This document shows, piece after piece, positions 21,228 to 33,720 of a stretch of 64,000 nt of DNA. Position 1 is the first letter of the stretch; each line of letters starts with the position of its first letter. The notes under the pieces were generated by a model, which saw only the letters and a list, made by a program, of their open reading frames with translations, made no database searches and had not been told where the DNA came from. The DNA lies in contig JAKSZP010002691.1 in NCBI GenBank assembly GCA_022478985.1, positions 62,001 to 126,000 on the forward strand, read 5' to 3'. The translations under genes were made by a program, and so were the position numbers. The stretch is from Massospora cicadina (taxonomy: Eukaryota; Entomophthoromycota; Entomophthoromycetes; Entomophthorales; Entomophthoraceae).

Positions 21228-21340
21228 AAGATGGTCATTGCCAAAAGTGTATAATGCATTATTCATGCTATCCATAGAGGTAGCACTGTGAAAAGAAGTA
21301 TTGGCTTTGCACTAGTACATCAACAGCCTCAATTTGTGCC
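21228..21340 (-). mobile_element. M3 continuation upstream of the M1 insertion
   Basis: The minus strand reads NALYTFGNDHLNIA up to the M1 junction, resembling the F-x-S/N-D-H-Q/L-x-A motif of M1 and M2. This is the expected M3 piece on the far side of the nested insertion. The 5' limit of M3 is not visible. Confidence 0.5.
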
Positions 21341-22337
21341 TCCAACTCATTTATTTTTATTAATCTTGACTTATAAGTTAATTTCTACTTTATCAATCAA
21401 TACTTTTAGTTAGCTTAAGGCTTAAATTTATTTTGAACTTAAATTACATATTCTAAACAAATAGAAATTCCAAATTTACCTATAGTAAATTTTGGATTTT
21501 TATTTTTCTCAGCATACCACAAACTGATAGGATAAATCATAATGACAGTCTATCAATAATTTAATAGCAACATACAATGGCGATACCTTAACAACATTGC
21601 CACCCCATTGCACCCAGTATTTTCCATTAGATTTACTTGTTCATTATTTTTCCTTATAAGATTATGATTACTATCCTATAATACTTCCAGATGATGACTT
21701 TTAATATTTCCCTCATTTATTCTATTCTTAATTTTCTGGTACTCTATCTAGTACCATTGATTCTCTAAATAACCAGCTTTATACTTATATCAACATGCAA
21801 GTTTAAGTTCTCTTGAGACCTCTAAGTTTTTATCTAGGTTAAGTCTCTTTATAAACAATTTAAAAAAATCCCGCATGGCTAAAGAGCATAATTGCCTTAG
21901 CAAAAATTAATTCATTAAAAAGATCACTGAGTTCTACTAATAAAAAAATGTAGCTTTTAAAGAACTGGTTATCAATAAAATAGTAACAAGTTTTTTAAAA
22001 CTGGTACTCCCTGCTAGGTGCTTCTGAGCTACATAGTGAAAACATACCTTCACATAGATGTATTTCCTCTGCAATATGAAGATTATATGTATACAACAAT
22101 AATCCACTCTAAAGATTAAAAAATAATAAAGAAGATTAAAGAGAAGCCATCAGTCTTCGAGGTAAAAACATATATTGTCACTGGTAATTTAATCAAACCT
22201 CAAACCTACCTGAATATTAAGGATAACATAAGATTCCTGAGTAATGGATTAATTGAACAAATTTGTGGAAAATGTAAAAATGAACTGAGTGATAGAATAG
22301 ACATGCAATGTATGATATAGCAAAGAGCAATTTAAAT
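21341..22337. other. AT-rich spacer without readable genes
   Basis: One kilobase of AT-rich sequence between M3 and the K1 3' LTR. It may hold the rest of M3 or decayed gypsy, but I see no motif, LTR or long frame. A short inverted repeat GGTACT...AGTACC lies at about 21737-21754. Confidence 0.5.
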
Positions 22338-23381
22338 TGTCAAAATGTTTTTTGTTAAGATTGGAGTGAGCCAGGAGAAAATTTGGGCTATATGTGAGAG
22401 TATTTATACCCACCTAAACACTAGCTACAGACTGCAAGGCGATAATGTGCCTTGGGTAATGAATTCATAATAGATATTGATAGGATTTTGTGTTCTTATG
22501 TGGTAAGAGAGGGGTTTCTAATATTTTTGAACAAGTATGGTTAATGAAATGGTAAGAAGTTTTACCAAAGTATTTTCTCCAAGAAGAATTATCTGGTAGG
22601 CCTTTCCCAGAAACATAGTGCTTAGAGGTACACTATTCGTTATTTTAGCTAAAACCAATAAAACTGGGGTTAAAGATATTTTAATGGGAAAATACAATAA
22701 AAAATAATTCAAAACACTACCATTAGCAGGTTGATGGGTTTTATGTTGTACTAAAGGGGAATTTAAAGCTGCAAAATATTAGGTATGAGTGCCAAGACTG
22801 ATTTAATAGCGGTGGATTTATTGTCTTAATGGATTCTTCATAATCATAACATTGGCTGAGATTCCCACACTATCCTTGGACTGTTTTAAAAAAGTTTAAT
22901 GCCAAAGTTCATCTTTAGATTTTCAAATTTGTAACAGGTTAATCCCAATTTATGACATTTTCTTTTGACTTTTTTCCTATTTTTACCTTCCAAGATATAT
23001 AGCTATTTCCTGAGGTTGCCCCAAATGGCAAAAAAAGACAATCACAGTGGCCCCAAATTGAGCCACCATTTGTGGATGGGGATTGGGGACCGTGTTGAGC
23101 GTCTTCCTAGAATTTCCTAAGTCTGCACAGAGTTGTCTAATTTTTTTATATTTTGAACCCTGAGGAATTTGAGATGAGGATGGGTTTGAGCTGAGGAATA
23201 GGTTGCGACAGGCACATGACAAGAAGAGAGGGGCAGAAGCCTCCCATTTTTCATCTAGGGTATGCTCTAGGCCTGAAATCCGGGTAAGAGGTAAGATCTT
23301 GAGATTTAACCGATTTTTGTACCTGAAACGGTGCATGATCATTTCCACCTTAATAACAGATGCCGCAGGCCTGATATTACC
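22338..23381 (-). repeat. K1 3' LTR
   Basis: It aligns with 39837-40197 plus 45122-45780. Landmarks: CAGACTGCAAGG (22430s and 39930s), TTTTCTCCA..AAGAATTATCTGGTA, TTTAATGGGAAAATA, and GGAATTTCCTAAGTCT on the far side of LINE-B. Divergence is high, so the insertion is old. Confidence 0.8.
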
Positions 23382-23699
23382 CTTCTATAGAAGGGCAGGG
23401 TCTATTCTTCCTTAAGGGGCGTTGACCATGGATTAATATTTATAAATGAGGAAGTTTAATACTGCAATGATGGATTTCTTGGGTAGGAAAGATGATGGTG
23501 CCTCTGGGTTGTCCTTTTGGAATTCTAAAAAACTCCTGACAGTTTGTACAATCCTTTTAATGAAATCAACAACCTCTATAAAGATGAAAATCCTCTTTAT
23601 GATAACTATAACGCAAACTGTGTTTGACTCTTCATATTTTCAAGATCCTCTTACTTCTAATTTAGGTGCACCATCCACCAAGATATGCTCTGCCTTACC
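23382..23699 (-). pseudogene. K1 3' untranslated/integrase tail region
   Basis: Holds the pre-LTR purine-rich stretch and probably the decayed end of pol. No chromodomain could be read here. The plus-strand frame at 23446-23724 has no recognisable family. Confidence 0.45.
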
Positions 23700-24894
23700 A
23701 TATTCTGTCCATAAAGGGGGATAATGAGGAGGCAAGGAAGTAGTTGTGGATCTTCCAGTCTGTTGGAGAAACTACGTGGAATGATATATTGTTCAAAACT
23801 TAGCTCATAGAAAATGGCCCAGCTTGTTTAAAAGCCAACTTATGTAATGAAATATGGAGGTGAAGATTCTTAGTGTTTACCATACTTAAATCACCTTTCC
23901 TGATAGTCAGGAGCTTTACTTTTATATTATCTGAAGACCGCTTAGTGTTGTTAGTTATTATATCATCTTGTTCTAAACCTACTGATGGACTTTCTTGATC
24001 TGTGCGGCAAGATTCTTTTTGCCTCTGGGATGTTACTATGTATTTAGGCTAATGGTGAAGACCGGGCTGTACCCCAAGATAGCATCCAGTGATGATACCC
24101 CTGTTGAGGAATGACTGGTTTTATTGTAAGAAAACTGAGCCAAAAAGGAGGTCAGATGACCAGGTTTTCAAGAAGCTGTGGCATAAAAGCAGAGGTACTG
24201 TTCTAACATTTGTTCCAATATTAAAGTATAGGACATCATTATGAAGGTGCTAAGCTAATGATCTACAAGGCTTGTTTCTCAGTATTTTTTACAAAAGCAT
24301 CCAGATCCTTGATGTAAACTGATGATTTCATCACTAATCACTACCGTGACGCTCCAAACAGGAATTATACGCTTGATAAAAATAGCCATGCCATGTCTTC
24401 ATTTTCATTGTCAAACAAGGGATAGATATAGCATACATAGTGATTTAATCTACCACCATGATTGCATCATTTTTAAAGACAATGGCAAACCCACAATGAT
24501 TTCCACTGAGAATGAATTCAAGGGCCTTGAGCTTGTTGTAGAGGGAGACCATTAAACCCTGTCCTAACTTTTCTGAAACATGCACAAGTTAGACAGCTCT
24601 CCATTCAAGCTGGAACATCACTTGTGAGTACTTTACATTCATATCACATTTCTTCAAATTAGTTTACTTATCATCGCCTGGATGCCCAATGTGGGAGGAT
24701 CATATTGTTCCTTTATGGTTTGCAATACAGTCTTTAAGTGGCCCAGATTCTATTGTGGAAGTGTATAATTTATCCTTATGGGAATAGCATTCAGATGGAG
24801 CCTTGACAGCGTCAATTTTAGTCAGTAGGTTGCAGCCTTCAATATTAGAAAGTATTGGAAGCTAACAAAGCATCCAGAAGTGAACATCTAACAT
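23700..24894 (-). pseudogene. K1 integrase
   Basis: The minus strand near 24640-24720 reads YDPPTLGIQAMISKLI, matching the zinc-finger motif HDxPxAGHxGxxKTLxLI. It is followed by FRKVRTGFNGLPLQQAQGP and then FKNDAIMVVD-stop-ITMYAISIPC, matching the core segment GYDAILVVVDRLTKMAHFIP. The zinc His and several residues are lost and stops are frequent. K2 interrupts the element just upstream. Confidence 0.75.
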
Positions 24895-25935
24895 TGTAAG
24901 GGCCTTTGCTCCAGATATCACGGATGTATAGGGGTTTACACCCTTTTAGACTAAAAAGGGTTCAAACCATAAGACTTTTCCCTCACCCAAATCTCAGACC
25001 TAGGGCACACCCTTGATGAAAGATAGGTAGCCGCAGCCTCTCCCTGTTTACCAATAACTTTTCCCCATCCACCTCTCAACTCAAACCTATTCAAATTATC
25101 TTAATATTCAGATTTTATCTGGAAAATTAAACACCTTTGTGTAAATTTTAGAAATCACAAGGAAGCTCTCCATCATGGTTCTCATTACCAGTCCCAAACA
25201 GAGGAGTTAATTAGAAGTCAATCTGATTGAAAATAGCTTACCTAGCAGTCCAAAATCAAGCAAAAAGTCAAAGAAAAAGTCAGAAATTGGATTAAACCCA
25301 AATCTCCATTCTGAGCTCAAGAAAGTGAAATTTTGAAATTCAAAATTCTGAAAAAAAACGCCCAAGATTAGCTTGGAACCTTCAAATGATACTATTGAGG
25401 GAAGTTGGGGATTGTAATCATTAAATTAACAAATTTGAGATTAAAATCTATTCTCCATTATCACAATTTAGCTTATTAGCCTCCCTTCACCCATCTAAGT
25501 TTAAAACCCAACATCCTACCTTAGAGAGAGTATTAGGTTATCATTTTAAATTTTGCTAGTAAAAACTATATATCCAGTAGTTTTGATTTTGCTATTTATT
25601 TTGCCAAAATTTATATTAAAATCCACGAGCCTGGTTTTTCTAAAGTGGACAACGCCTAAGGGCCACAATTAATGGCCTCATTATGAGAGGAACCCTTAGG
25701 TACTAGTACAAACCTAACTGTTGGAAGCTGAAATACCCCAATGACAAGAACTCCTTACCAAACATCAATGAATCCCCCTTGGGTTGGGACCATCTAGTAC
25801 TAAAAAAAAGAACTCCTTACCAATTTTTCTCATCTAATACTATGGTGCGCAGATGACTAGTCTGTGCCTACTATTGTGGCGTCTAAAGTAGCAGCATTCA
25901 GAAGCCATTTTTCTTTTGATATGTTGCCATCCTAA
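24895..25935 (+). repeat. K2 5' LTR
   Basis: It starts TGTAAGGGCCTTTGCTCC and matches 36400-37371 through ACCTAGGGCACACCCTTGATG, AACTATATATCCA and GGGCCACAATTAATGGCC to CATCCTAA. A 47-bp insertion with its own target duplication (25746-25822) is present only in this copy, so that insertion postdates the element. Confidence 0.87.
25746..25822 (+). mobile_element. Poly(A)-tailed retroposon stub 1 with 15-bp duplications
   Basis: AAGAACTCCTTACCA occurs at 25746-25760 and again at 25808-25822. The 47 bp between ends ACCATCTAGTACTAAAAAA. The 3' LTR of K2 has only a single, diverged version of the duplicated site and lacks the insert. The same 3' end occurs in stub 2 (52516-52537). This is a strongly 5'-truncated insertion of a poly(A)-ending LINE or SINE unrelated to the LINE described here. 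Confidence 0.85.
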
Positions 25936-27080
25936 AAAAATAACTCAACCCCACAACTACTTGGTTACTCTGTGTTTCCAATCCTTGATGGTTTGGGGAA
26001 GTATGGTTGATTATTCAATGTTGGTCAACTCAAATTTAACTTTTCTGTCATATGGGACATGGGAAACAATGATAAAATCTACATACCAACTTCTCTTTCC
26101 TTGGGTTACACCCATTTTTAATGCTCACTGAAAGCAGCCCACCCATAGTGCAACACTGACATGGGCTTCTTTTGCTTTTCTCTTACTTTTGAGGCACTTA
26201 AACGGTTGAACCTACTAAGTTTAATCCTAGCTAGCTTCATTCCTCCAATGCAAATTCTTACAACTCCTATACTAACAGATAAAGAAATTGGAGGAGGCAG
26301 AAGCTAGATTACATGAGGCTAAAGAGGAGCAATATATATGAAGATGAGCCGCGTGAGGAAAGTGATATCACCAAAATCCAATGAATGAGTCAGTGATCAA
26401 GATAGATCCTATGCACCAGCTATATCTTCTATCATAGCTCCCTGGTTGACCAGTTGTAGCGGAGCACCAGAAGAACCAAGTTTGTGTGGATCTTTCAGAT
26501 TGCAGCCCCCTGCTGATCCCTCAAACTCTGAGACAATTTTTTATTATATGAGCGTGCAGCAGCTATGAACACTCAGTTATGGCCTCAATCTGAGCAAAAC
26601 CAACTGCCCCCTGCAGTTGAACAACCAGATACTCATATGTGTTCCTTAAATAAATTAAATAATATTGATCGTACTTACTTCATGTTCCTTGTGAAGATTA
26701 CTGTGCGGTAGCGGAAAGTCACATTAAATGGCTTTTTGGACACTGAGCAACTGTAAATTTCATTGACCTGAAGTTAGTGCAGGCTTTGCATCTACTGGTT
26801 ACTACTGGGGATTTTTCTTGGGTGCTTCCTGAATTCCTATGCTTACACTGCCGCTCTCCATGCCTTCCAAATTCATAGAACATGAACACGAGTTTGTGGT
26901 TCACTTCTCAGCTATCCCAGATTTTTTGTGTCCAGTTATCCTGAGAGTTTGTTGGTGGCGATGCCTATCTGTGAACATTGATTTAGAACTAAACTTGCTG
27001 GCGTTCACCACTAAGACCTACTCAGGATAAATTCCCTTGCTACCCAATTTGATCACAGGCAATGCGGTGGCAGCAGTATA
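25936..27080 (+). pseudogene. K2 gag/protease region, decayed
   Basis: Expected site of gag and protease. Only short frames remain (for example 26839-27030, residues EHEFVVHFSAIPDF). Neither a CCHC knuckle nor a DTG motif could be read with confidence. An acidic stretch at 26330-26370 (YEDEPREES) is seen. Confidence 0.5.
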
Positions 27081-27084
27081 GTAT

Positions 27085-27900
27085 TAAGCCTCAGAAGCAG
27101 TATTTAACCCTCTCACTATACCGAAAATCCAGAGCCTTATAAGTCTGTGTTTAATGTAAAAACATGCCAACGCCATTCCTGAACATTCAGATTTTGATCT
27201 AAACCTACATTTGACAGTAGATCTCATTAAAAATTAACTGCCCGTTGTACCCTACACAGCACAGGAGGATCAAGCTCTAATAATTTCGGATTTATGACAT
27301 GGTCACTAAATGGATATAATTAAGAAACCTTTCTCGTGTCCTCTTAACAGTTTTGAACAGAAACCTGATAGCACTATATGGCCCTTTGTGGGTTATAGCC
27401 ACCTGAATAACGTCACAGCTCCTGATTCATACACCATTACCTTAAAAGCTGGCATTTCCCGAGCCATAAGCAAGTTTAAAGATTTCTCTAAACTTGACCT
27501 GGCTAATGCATTCCATCAAGTCCAGGTAAAGTGTGTCCAGGAATGACTGACTGATATATGGAAATGGTATGGAATTTATCAATTTATGGTTATGCTCTTG
27601 GGCTTAAAAACGCGCTAGCAGTATTCCAGCGCCGCAAGGATGATGCTTTAGGGATATCGGGTTCTCCTATGCAATAAAATGTTGATGATATTTTGATTCA
27701 CTCACCTAGCATAGAAAAAACATGTTAAAGATTTGGCTGCCGCGGTGGCAGCCCTACATCAGGCTGGATTAGTAGCAAATCCAACAAAATGTGAGTTTTT
27801 TAAGGAAGAAGTGCAGTTGCCAGGGAATCTAGTTTTGAAGGATGTCACACTATTGCATATTAAAACTAGACGCTATTCGCTCTTGCCAATCCCTGTGACA
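27085..27900 (+). pseudogene. K2 reverse transcriptase
   Basis: Pre-RT reads HSDFDLNLHLTVDLIK and VVPYTAQEDQALI, the chromovirus pattern (H-xx-Y/F-D; Y-x-L-S-xx-E). The frame at 27310-27546 gives FVGYSHLNNVTAPDSYTITL and KDFSKLDLANAFHQVQVK, with the first catalytic Asp in KLDL. The YxDD box is NVDDILIHSPS (27679-27690): both Asp kept, Tyr/Phe lost. Stops interrupt the region between. Confidence 0.85.
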
Positions 27901-28480
27901 CAAAAGCAGTTTCTTATTTTTTGGGATCTGTCACCTTTTGAAGAATTTTTCACCAGCCATCTACGATCTTGCTTCCTCCTTAACCCCCTCACTAGTAAGA
28001 ATATTCCTTTTATATGGAACCCAGAGTGTCAAAAGGCTTTTGATGCAATAAAAGCCATCTTCAACTCTACTCACATATTATATCATGTTGATAAAAATAA
28101 GCCCTTTATTGTGGCATTTGACGCCTCAGGTACTGAAGTGAGTGTCATCTTGTTGCAAGAACATTAGGGTAAATTAAACCATGAGGCTTACTTCTCAATA
28201 AATTTTAGTGTGACTGAGCATTCTTAGATATATATGATAAAGAGATTGCTCTCATTACTTGGTCCTGTCAAGAGATGTCTGTAACTCTTTTGTTTCCTGA
28301 AAGGTGGTGCAGGATGCAAAGCCACACCTCCAGGTATTTAGTCATTAGCAAAATTGGAAATAAGGCACTGCAGATGGTGCTGGAGCAAAAGGGACCCAGA
28401 GAAAGTATATACAACATGGGATATAATAGGAGATGACACATTAATAACAATACTTGGTTGGATTCTAAAGGGGAATCCAT
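27900..28480 (+). pseudogene. K2 RT thumb and RNase H
   Basis: The frame at 27733-28167 reads IPFIWNPECQKAFDAIKAIF, the connection region, then KPFIVAFDASGTEVSVILLQ, the RNase H opening with its catalytic Asp (usually TDAS). Later blocks are broken. K1 has a related VACDSSGITVGAKIF. Confidence 0.85.
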
Positions 28481-29549
28481 AGCCAGTTGAGATCGGTGTC
28501 AGGGTACTTGATGCCTCTTTCTGGAGGGGACCAGGGTGGCCTAGAGGTGCGCCAGATACTGTCATTAATTTTGTCATAATAAAGTGTCCTATGTTGTTAA
28601 GACCTCCTTGATGAGGTTAAAGCACAGGTTCACCCAAGGGCACATGCAAAAAAACGTAAACTAACGTAGTTTTTTATTTAGGAAGTTAACCAACAAGGAA
28701 AGTTGGTCTTAAGAATCATAATTAAACTAAGGAGGAGATCCACTAATCTGCGAGAGCAGTGCTAAGACTAAATGAACCAATAGGTGCTCATTACCATCAG
28801 TCATGGTATTTAACTCAAGATAGTCTGACAAGAGTGATCAATTGCAACTGGATCCTACCTTCTTTCATAATATTGTAAATGGAACAGTTTTAAAAAAACC
28901 ATGCCTCAAGCAGCTGAATCAAAATATCTTTATTTTTAATGTAGCTAGTGCGTTTTAACGCTCTGGATGTAACGCAGGGTCAAGCATCACGAAATCCCAG
29001 ACCAACCTGGGTATATCTATCTAATACCCAGCGTTGATCCAGTGTATATTTTAAGTCAGGAAGGCATTGCAACTTGACCTTTTTATCCTCCTGACATCCA
29101 ACCATGCTTTACAGTCTGTGCTCTCAATTATGTCATGTATTTTATGATAGGTCCTTGATGCATTGGTAGTATCTCTTACAAGAGGCCAAGCATAAATTAG
29201 TGGTGCGCAATGACTACAAATCACCTATTTACTATCACAAGCCACAGAAGCTGGCCCACAGACAAACTAGAATTCATTGGTAACTTTTGAGTTTTGATTT
29301 TAAGTAAATTTTGTCAAGGGTCCACATATATGTTTACAGACATCCTAAGTCGCAACCCTTAAATGGGACATGTTTCCATTGGCAACTTAGAGTTAGTCAC
29401 AGTAATCTCACCTAAGCAAATCATGACACCTTCTCCCCTAGCCATTGCCACGGTAGCTCCCTCAACTCCACTCAAAAAACTCAATCCTACCCTAAATCGA
29501 TGTCCAACACAAACACCTAAGTTGCCAAACCATTAAGAACCCCCCACCA
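28481..29549 (+). pseudogene. K2 RNase H-integrase connection, decayed
   Basis: One kilobase with no frame above 60 codons. A few positions (about 29330) read as the RNase H end, DILSRNP (29340-29360), followed by a Pro/Thr-rich stretch to 29640. No other element is visible. Confidence 0.5.
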
Positions 29550-30840
29550 CTGATCCTGCAACTGAAATATAACCAGTCACTCCTGCCCAAAATCCCTCTA
29601 CAGAAGAGGGTTCTCTCTTGGATGATGTGTTGGCTTTGCAGGCAGTTGACGCCAAAAATCTTAACCTTATATCTGAGATTGTTGACGGCAAGGCCCCATA
29701 TGTATGTTATTCATAAGATGGTAGGGTGATATATTTCCGTGATAAAGTATGGGTTCCTTTTAGCCTGCGTTTCCGCGTCATAAGGAAACATCATGATCCC
29801 GCCACCATGTCGCACCTATGCATGAAGAAATGAATCAACCTAATAAAGAATGGGTATGATTAGTTTGGCATTACAAAAAAGCCCCTTTGTGGATTGAAGG
29901 CTGCTTAACATGTTCCCGCTCCAAATCTGAACAATCAGGAAGAAATAGGTCCTACACCCCCTCCAACAGGCGGAAGGGCCTTGCGCCTCAATTTCTATGT
30001 ACTTTATTGAGGGTTTTCCAGTTTCCCATGGGTATGATGCAGTTATAATGATGGTGAACCGCTTTATAAAGTATGCAATCTTCATCCCTTCTTGAAAAAT
30101 ATCTCTACAGAAGAGATGGCGCGTCTGTTTGTGTCTCATATGTTTTCATTGTTTGGCTTACATCAGGAGTAATCAGTGATAGAGGGCCTCAGTTACCTAA
30201 AATTTAGGGAGTCTTTGTGTGACATGATAAAAATCAAGTCCTGTAGATCATCAGCATACCACCTTCAATCAGATGGCCAAATTGACCCAACTAATCAGTC
30301 CTTGGAGAAGTATCTTCGATGCTATGTTACTTGCTCCCAGGACTTATGGGCAACAGACCTCCATTTAGTTCTGTTTTAAATCAATAAATCCTTGCAAGCA
30401 TCCATAGGGGCATCAGAAATGTATGCTTACTTGGGTTACAATCCAGCCTTCTCCTTTAGCCAAAAATCTGCATAATATCCAAGCTGTAGACAGCTTTTTT
30501 AAACGAATTTAGAAGTTGAACCAAAAGATCCAACATCAGTTGATTAAACCAACTAATGACACCAACCAAATTTTCGGATAAAAACGCATGAGGCCCCAAA
30601 CTTTCAAATAAGTGATTTGCTCTGATTGACACAAAAAATTTGCCTCAAAGTGCCATGCCGTAGAGAGCCTGTAAGCAGGCATGCCCCCTCCCTATCTCCC
30701 AGGCGCTGAACAATATATCCTTCCGTGTGGAATTGCCCTCCCACTGGAAAATTCAAAACTCTTTTCATGCATTCTCAAATCTACATTTAAAGGACAGGAA
30801 CCTATGGAGGTAGAGCCCATCATTGTAGAGGGTGCACCAG
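29550..30840 (+). pseudogene. K2 integrase
   Basis: RVIYFRDKVWVPFSLRFRVI opens the domain, then HHDPATMSHLCMKK (zinc-binding region). The core has SVIEGLSYL for the usual VSDRGPQF, in which the second catalytic Asp is lost in this frame, then DMIKIKSCRSSAYHLQSDGQ and NQSLEKYLRCYVTCSQDLW, where the final catalytic Glu is in SLEKYL. The Y-H-x-Q-S/T-D-G-Q motif is characteristic of gypsy integrases. Confidence 0.87.
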
Positions 30841-30888
30841 AGTTTGAAGTGTAATGAATCGAAACTTTTGAAGAGTCAAAAGCAGTTT
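30800..30888 (+). pseudogene. K2 chromodomain, N-terminal half
   Basis: EPMEVEPIIVEGAPEFEV, two stops, then IETFEESKAV resembles the chromodomain start P-x-x-I-E-G-x-x-E-Y/F-E-V-E-x-I-L. The domain breaks off at the LINE-A junction and resumes at 36152. Confidence 0.7.
30882..30888 (+). repeat. LINE-A target-site duplication, left
   Basis: GCAGTTT also occurs at 36152-36158, directly after the LINE-A 3' tail. Confidence 0.6.
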
Positions 30889-30986
30889 AAAGGCTTTTTC
30901 TCTCTCGTTGCAATCACTTTTGCAACTTATTCAATTCAAGTCTGAATATAGTTTGATAATCTCACAGAGGAGATTAGTCTGCGCCC

Positions 30987-32110
30987 ATGTCAGGGAGCAG
31001 TTGGGCAAGTAAGGTAAGAGGCACAGGTGGTAGTCCCGCGACCTCCAATGTGCAAAAACGCCCTGGAGAAACTGGTAGAATAAAAAAAGTAATAAACCAG
31101 CGGTCACTATTTCCCCAGAGATCCTCGCTTGGCAGGCGCAATGTAACCAGTACATCAACACGCCACACTCTCAACCACTCTCGTCGGTGGAATACAGAGT
31201 CCAGGTGGTTCTGGATATCCAACAAACAGCTTTATGGGAAAAATTTTGTTGGGATGTGCACACTTTTTCCCAACCACAGTGTATTTCGCACCTCACTCCA
31301 TGTCACATGGTTTGCTGGACCTCAGTTTCAAAAACAAGGAGGCAGCAGATGAAGCTGCTGGGGTTCGCGTAGTGATCAACCTCCCTGAAGGACAATGGGA
31401 TCTCAAAACCAAATGCACCGGATGGACAAAATCCAACAAAATTTCCTCACATTTGACTTTTTGCCCATTACAGTCAAGCGTGTCATTCTGGAGCAGCACC
31501 TGAAAGATGGCCTCATCATATATGGCGAAATACAATCCTTCAAGATGCAACGCTTTACACTGATGCCACACCTGTGCACTGGAAAAGCCATTGCAGTTCT
31601 GACCCCAAACGAGGAGATTGCAAAGGACCTAACTCAGATCCCGCACTCCACTTTTATTATTATCAAAGGGCATACCACCCACCCTTTCCGGGTAACCGTG
31701 GACAGTGCACCCCCCATCTGCACCCACTGTGACACATTTGGCCATAAGACACATGCATTCCCCACCAAGGGAGGGCATCACATTCCAAGAGCACCCCTCG
31801 GCGGCCATGGCCAGTGGAGAGGCGCACTACAAACCAACCACCAGCACCAAAGAGGCTTTCTCATGGGGAGCACAAGGCTGCTACTTACTAGTAAAGCCTA
31901 TCTCCCCTCAAGAGAATAAGAAGGCCAAACAGGCCCACAGGGCCGGCCAAGGAAGCGGCCAAAGTTGCCTCCACTATCCCACACTCCCAACACCAGGAGG
32001 ACATCGAAACCTTTGCGGTGGAAGCAACTTGGGAATCCCTCAACCAATCAGATTGGGAAGCCCATGCCAATTGGGCCACCCAATCTGAGGATCTGATGGG
32101 TGACTTGATC
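30987..32110 (+). pseudogene. LINE-A ORF1 (RRM-like, CCHC)
   Basis: Starts MSGSSWASKVRGTGGSPA, the same start as LINE-C. The RRM-like segment contains AADEAAGVRVVINLPEGQ; then VKRVILEQHLKDGLIIYGEI and a knuckle CTHCDTFGHKTHAFP (31719-31760), in which the last Cys is Phe. A +1 insertion just after the knuckle shifts the frame into 31705-32088. LINE-B has the same +1, LINE-C does not. ORF1 of such LINEs binds the element RNA. Confidence 0.87.
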
Positions 32111-32399
32111 TCACCTGACCTTTGCAACCAAGCCCAATTGAAACAAACTTGGTTTTCAACCTACCTAAAGTTTTTTTGACCCAAACAGTGGTGCACCAAA
32201 CTCAACCGCACTGCAAAAAATTCATTCAACTTTGGGGAAACAAAATGCGAAGGCAAAAGCCAACGCGAACCTGTCTGCTAAAATTAACAAAACTACCAAT
32301 AGTGTTGCTGCAAACACCCGCGCTGCCATGAAGGCCCGTGGGGATCCAGAGGAGGCTGGTGGGCCCAGGTGCCCACCCCTTCACACCTAAGGTGCGAGG

Positions 32400-33130
32400 G
32401 GGGAAGCCTTCACTTTAGGGATGTTGAATATCACCAGACTCAAGGCCTCATCATCCTGGGCTAGGAAACTGAGTTTTTTACAAAAAAATTTACCTGTGGA
32501 CATCCTGGCCATCCAGGAGTCCCACTGTCCGTGAGGTTCTGAGGACGCTTGGAAAACCATGCTCCTCCCTTCCCTATCCTTCTGGTCAGAGCACTGTGGG
32601 GTACTAGTTTGGAAAAACAATTTTTTTAAATTTTTATCATTGGAATCCTTCCTCAATGGCCGAGTCCTCAATGTTACATTCTCGTGGGCTGACGTGGTGC
32701 ATGCAATTGTCAACATCTCTGCCCCAACCTGTGCACAAGAGTGTCAGGAATTTTCTCACCAGTCAAATCCCTCCCGCTACCCCAGACCCTTTCATAGTTG
32801 GTGACATGAACTGTTGGCTAAACACACCAATGGACCGTTGCCTTCCTCCTCCCACGCCCTCAGGGTCACATAGAACTTCGCGTTCTAAAGGCTTTCTTGG
32901 GTTAATGGATGCACTGCCGCGGCGAGCCCCGCTGCTCAAAAACATGATGCACCCCCACGTCCACAACAGCCAATTAAGGTCCATCTCCCACATCGACCTT
33001 ATCCTTACGCCAGAGAAATTCCAACCCCACATTTCCCTCTTCAAAAAAACAAAAATGGAATTCTCTGACCACTGACTGGTCTCAATAACCTACCACCTAC
33101 CTGTCACAGTGTCTAAGGCCCCCACATTGG
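32400..33130 (+). pseudogene. LINE-A ORF2 APE endonuclease domain
   Basis: Readable blocks: VDILAIQESHCP-stop-GSED with the catalytic Glu in QES, VVHAIVNISAPT, FIVGDMNCWLN with Asp and Asn, HIDLILTPEKFQPH, and EFSDH at the end with the catalytic Asp-His pair. This is the APE-type endonuclease that nicks target DNA. A TGA (32532-32534) follows the Glu motif in all three LINE copies. Confidence 0.87.
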
Positions 33131-33720
33131 TGCAAACTCCAGCCCCCTCAAACTTGCGTCGCTAAGATTCTCCACTTGGGTGGAATCAGCAACTTTGGCA
33201 AAAGAGTTTATCGCACCGTTTTGTGCAGACCCCATCTCCACATGGGCAACCTTCAAAGAGGATACCATCCACCACACTCACCACCTCTCCTCCAGACGCT
33301 CATGAGCTACATCAGCTGTCATATCACGCGCTCTGGCAGAGTTGGCACACCTGGAATCCAACATCCCAGCCACAGGCTACAGCCTGCTTGGGGCCGGAAG
33401 TTGGCAGAAGCAGATGCCCACCTCAACTCGCTCAAAAGACAACACAAACATTAGGTTTGTGTTAAGTACAGGGCCAAACACATTACAGAGGGCAACATGT
33501 GCACCGCATATTTTTTTAAAAAAATTTTGCACCGCGCCAGAGCGTGGCCTGCACATAGGTGTAGAGATCAGATGATTCTGTTGCAGATACGCCAGCCAAA
33601 GTGGCAATCAAAATACAAAAGAATTACTCCAATTTGTACTGATCTGATCCAATTCAGCCAGCTGAAGTGGCAAAATTTCTCGACAGCACTCACATCTGCA
33701 CCTTTTCCCAATACCCAGAA
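33131..33720 (+). pseudogene. LINE-A ORF2 linker between endonuclease and RT
   Basis: Several overlapping frames keep pieces also found in LINE-B and LINE-C (VAPFCADPISTWATFKEDTI-type sequence, LKRQHKHQVCVQYRA-type sequence), so this is conserved ORF2 linker with frameshifts rather than separate genes. Confidence 0.75.

Noticed and set aside
23040..23070. Primer-binding site TGGTGGCTCAAT on the minus strand (also near 45485)
   Set aside because: Both occurrences lie inside the K1 LTR pair, because similarity between the two LTRs continues on both sides of them.
32532..32534. TGA read as Trp under an alternative genetic code
   Set aside because: TGG codes the Trp positions throughout the LINE and gypsy motifs (for example GYWQ, LKWL), and TAA/TAG/TGA all appear as random breaks elsewhere.
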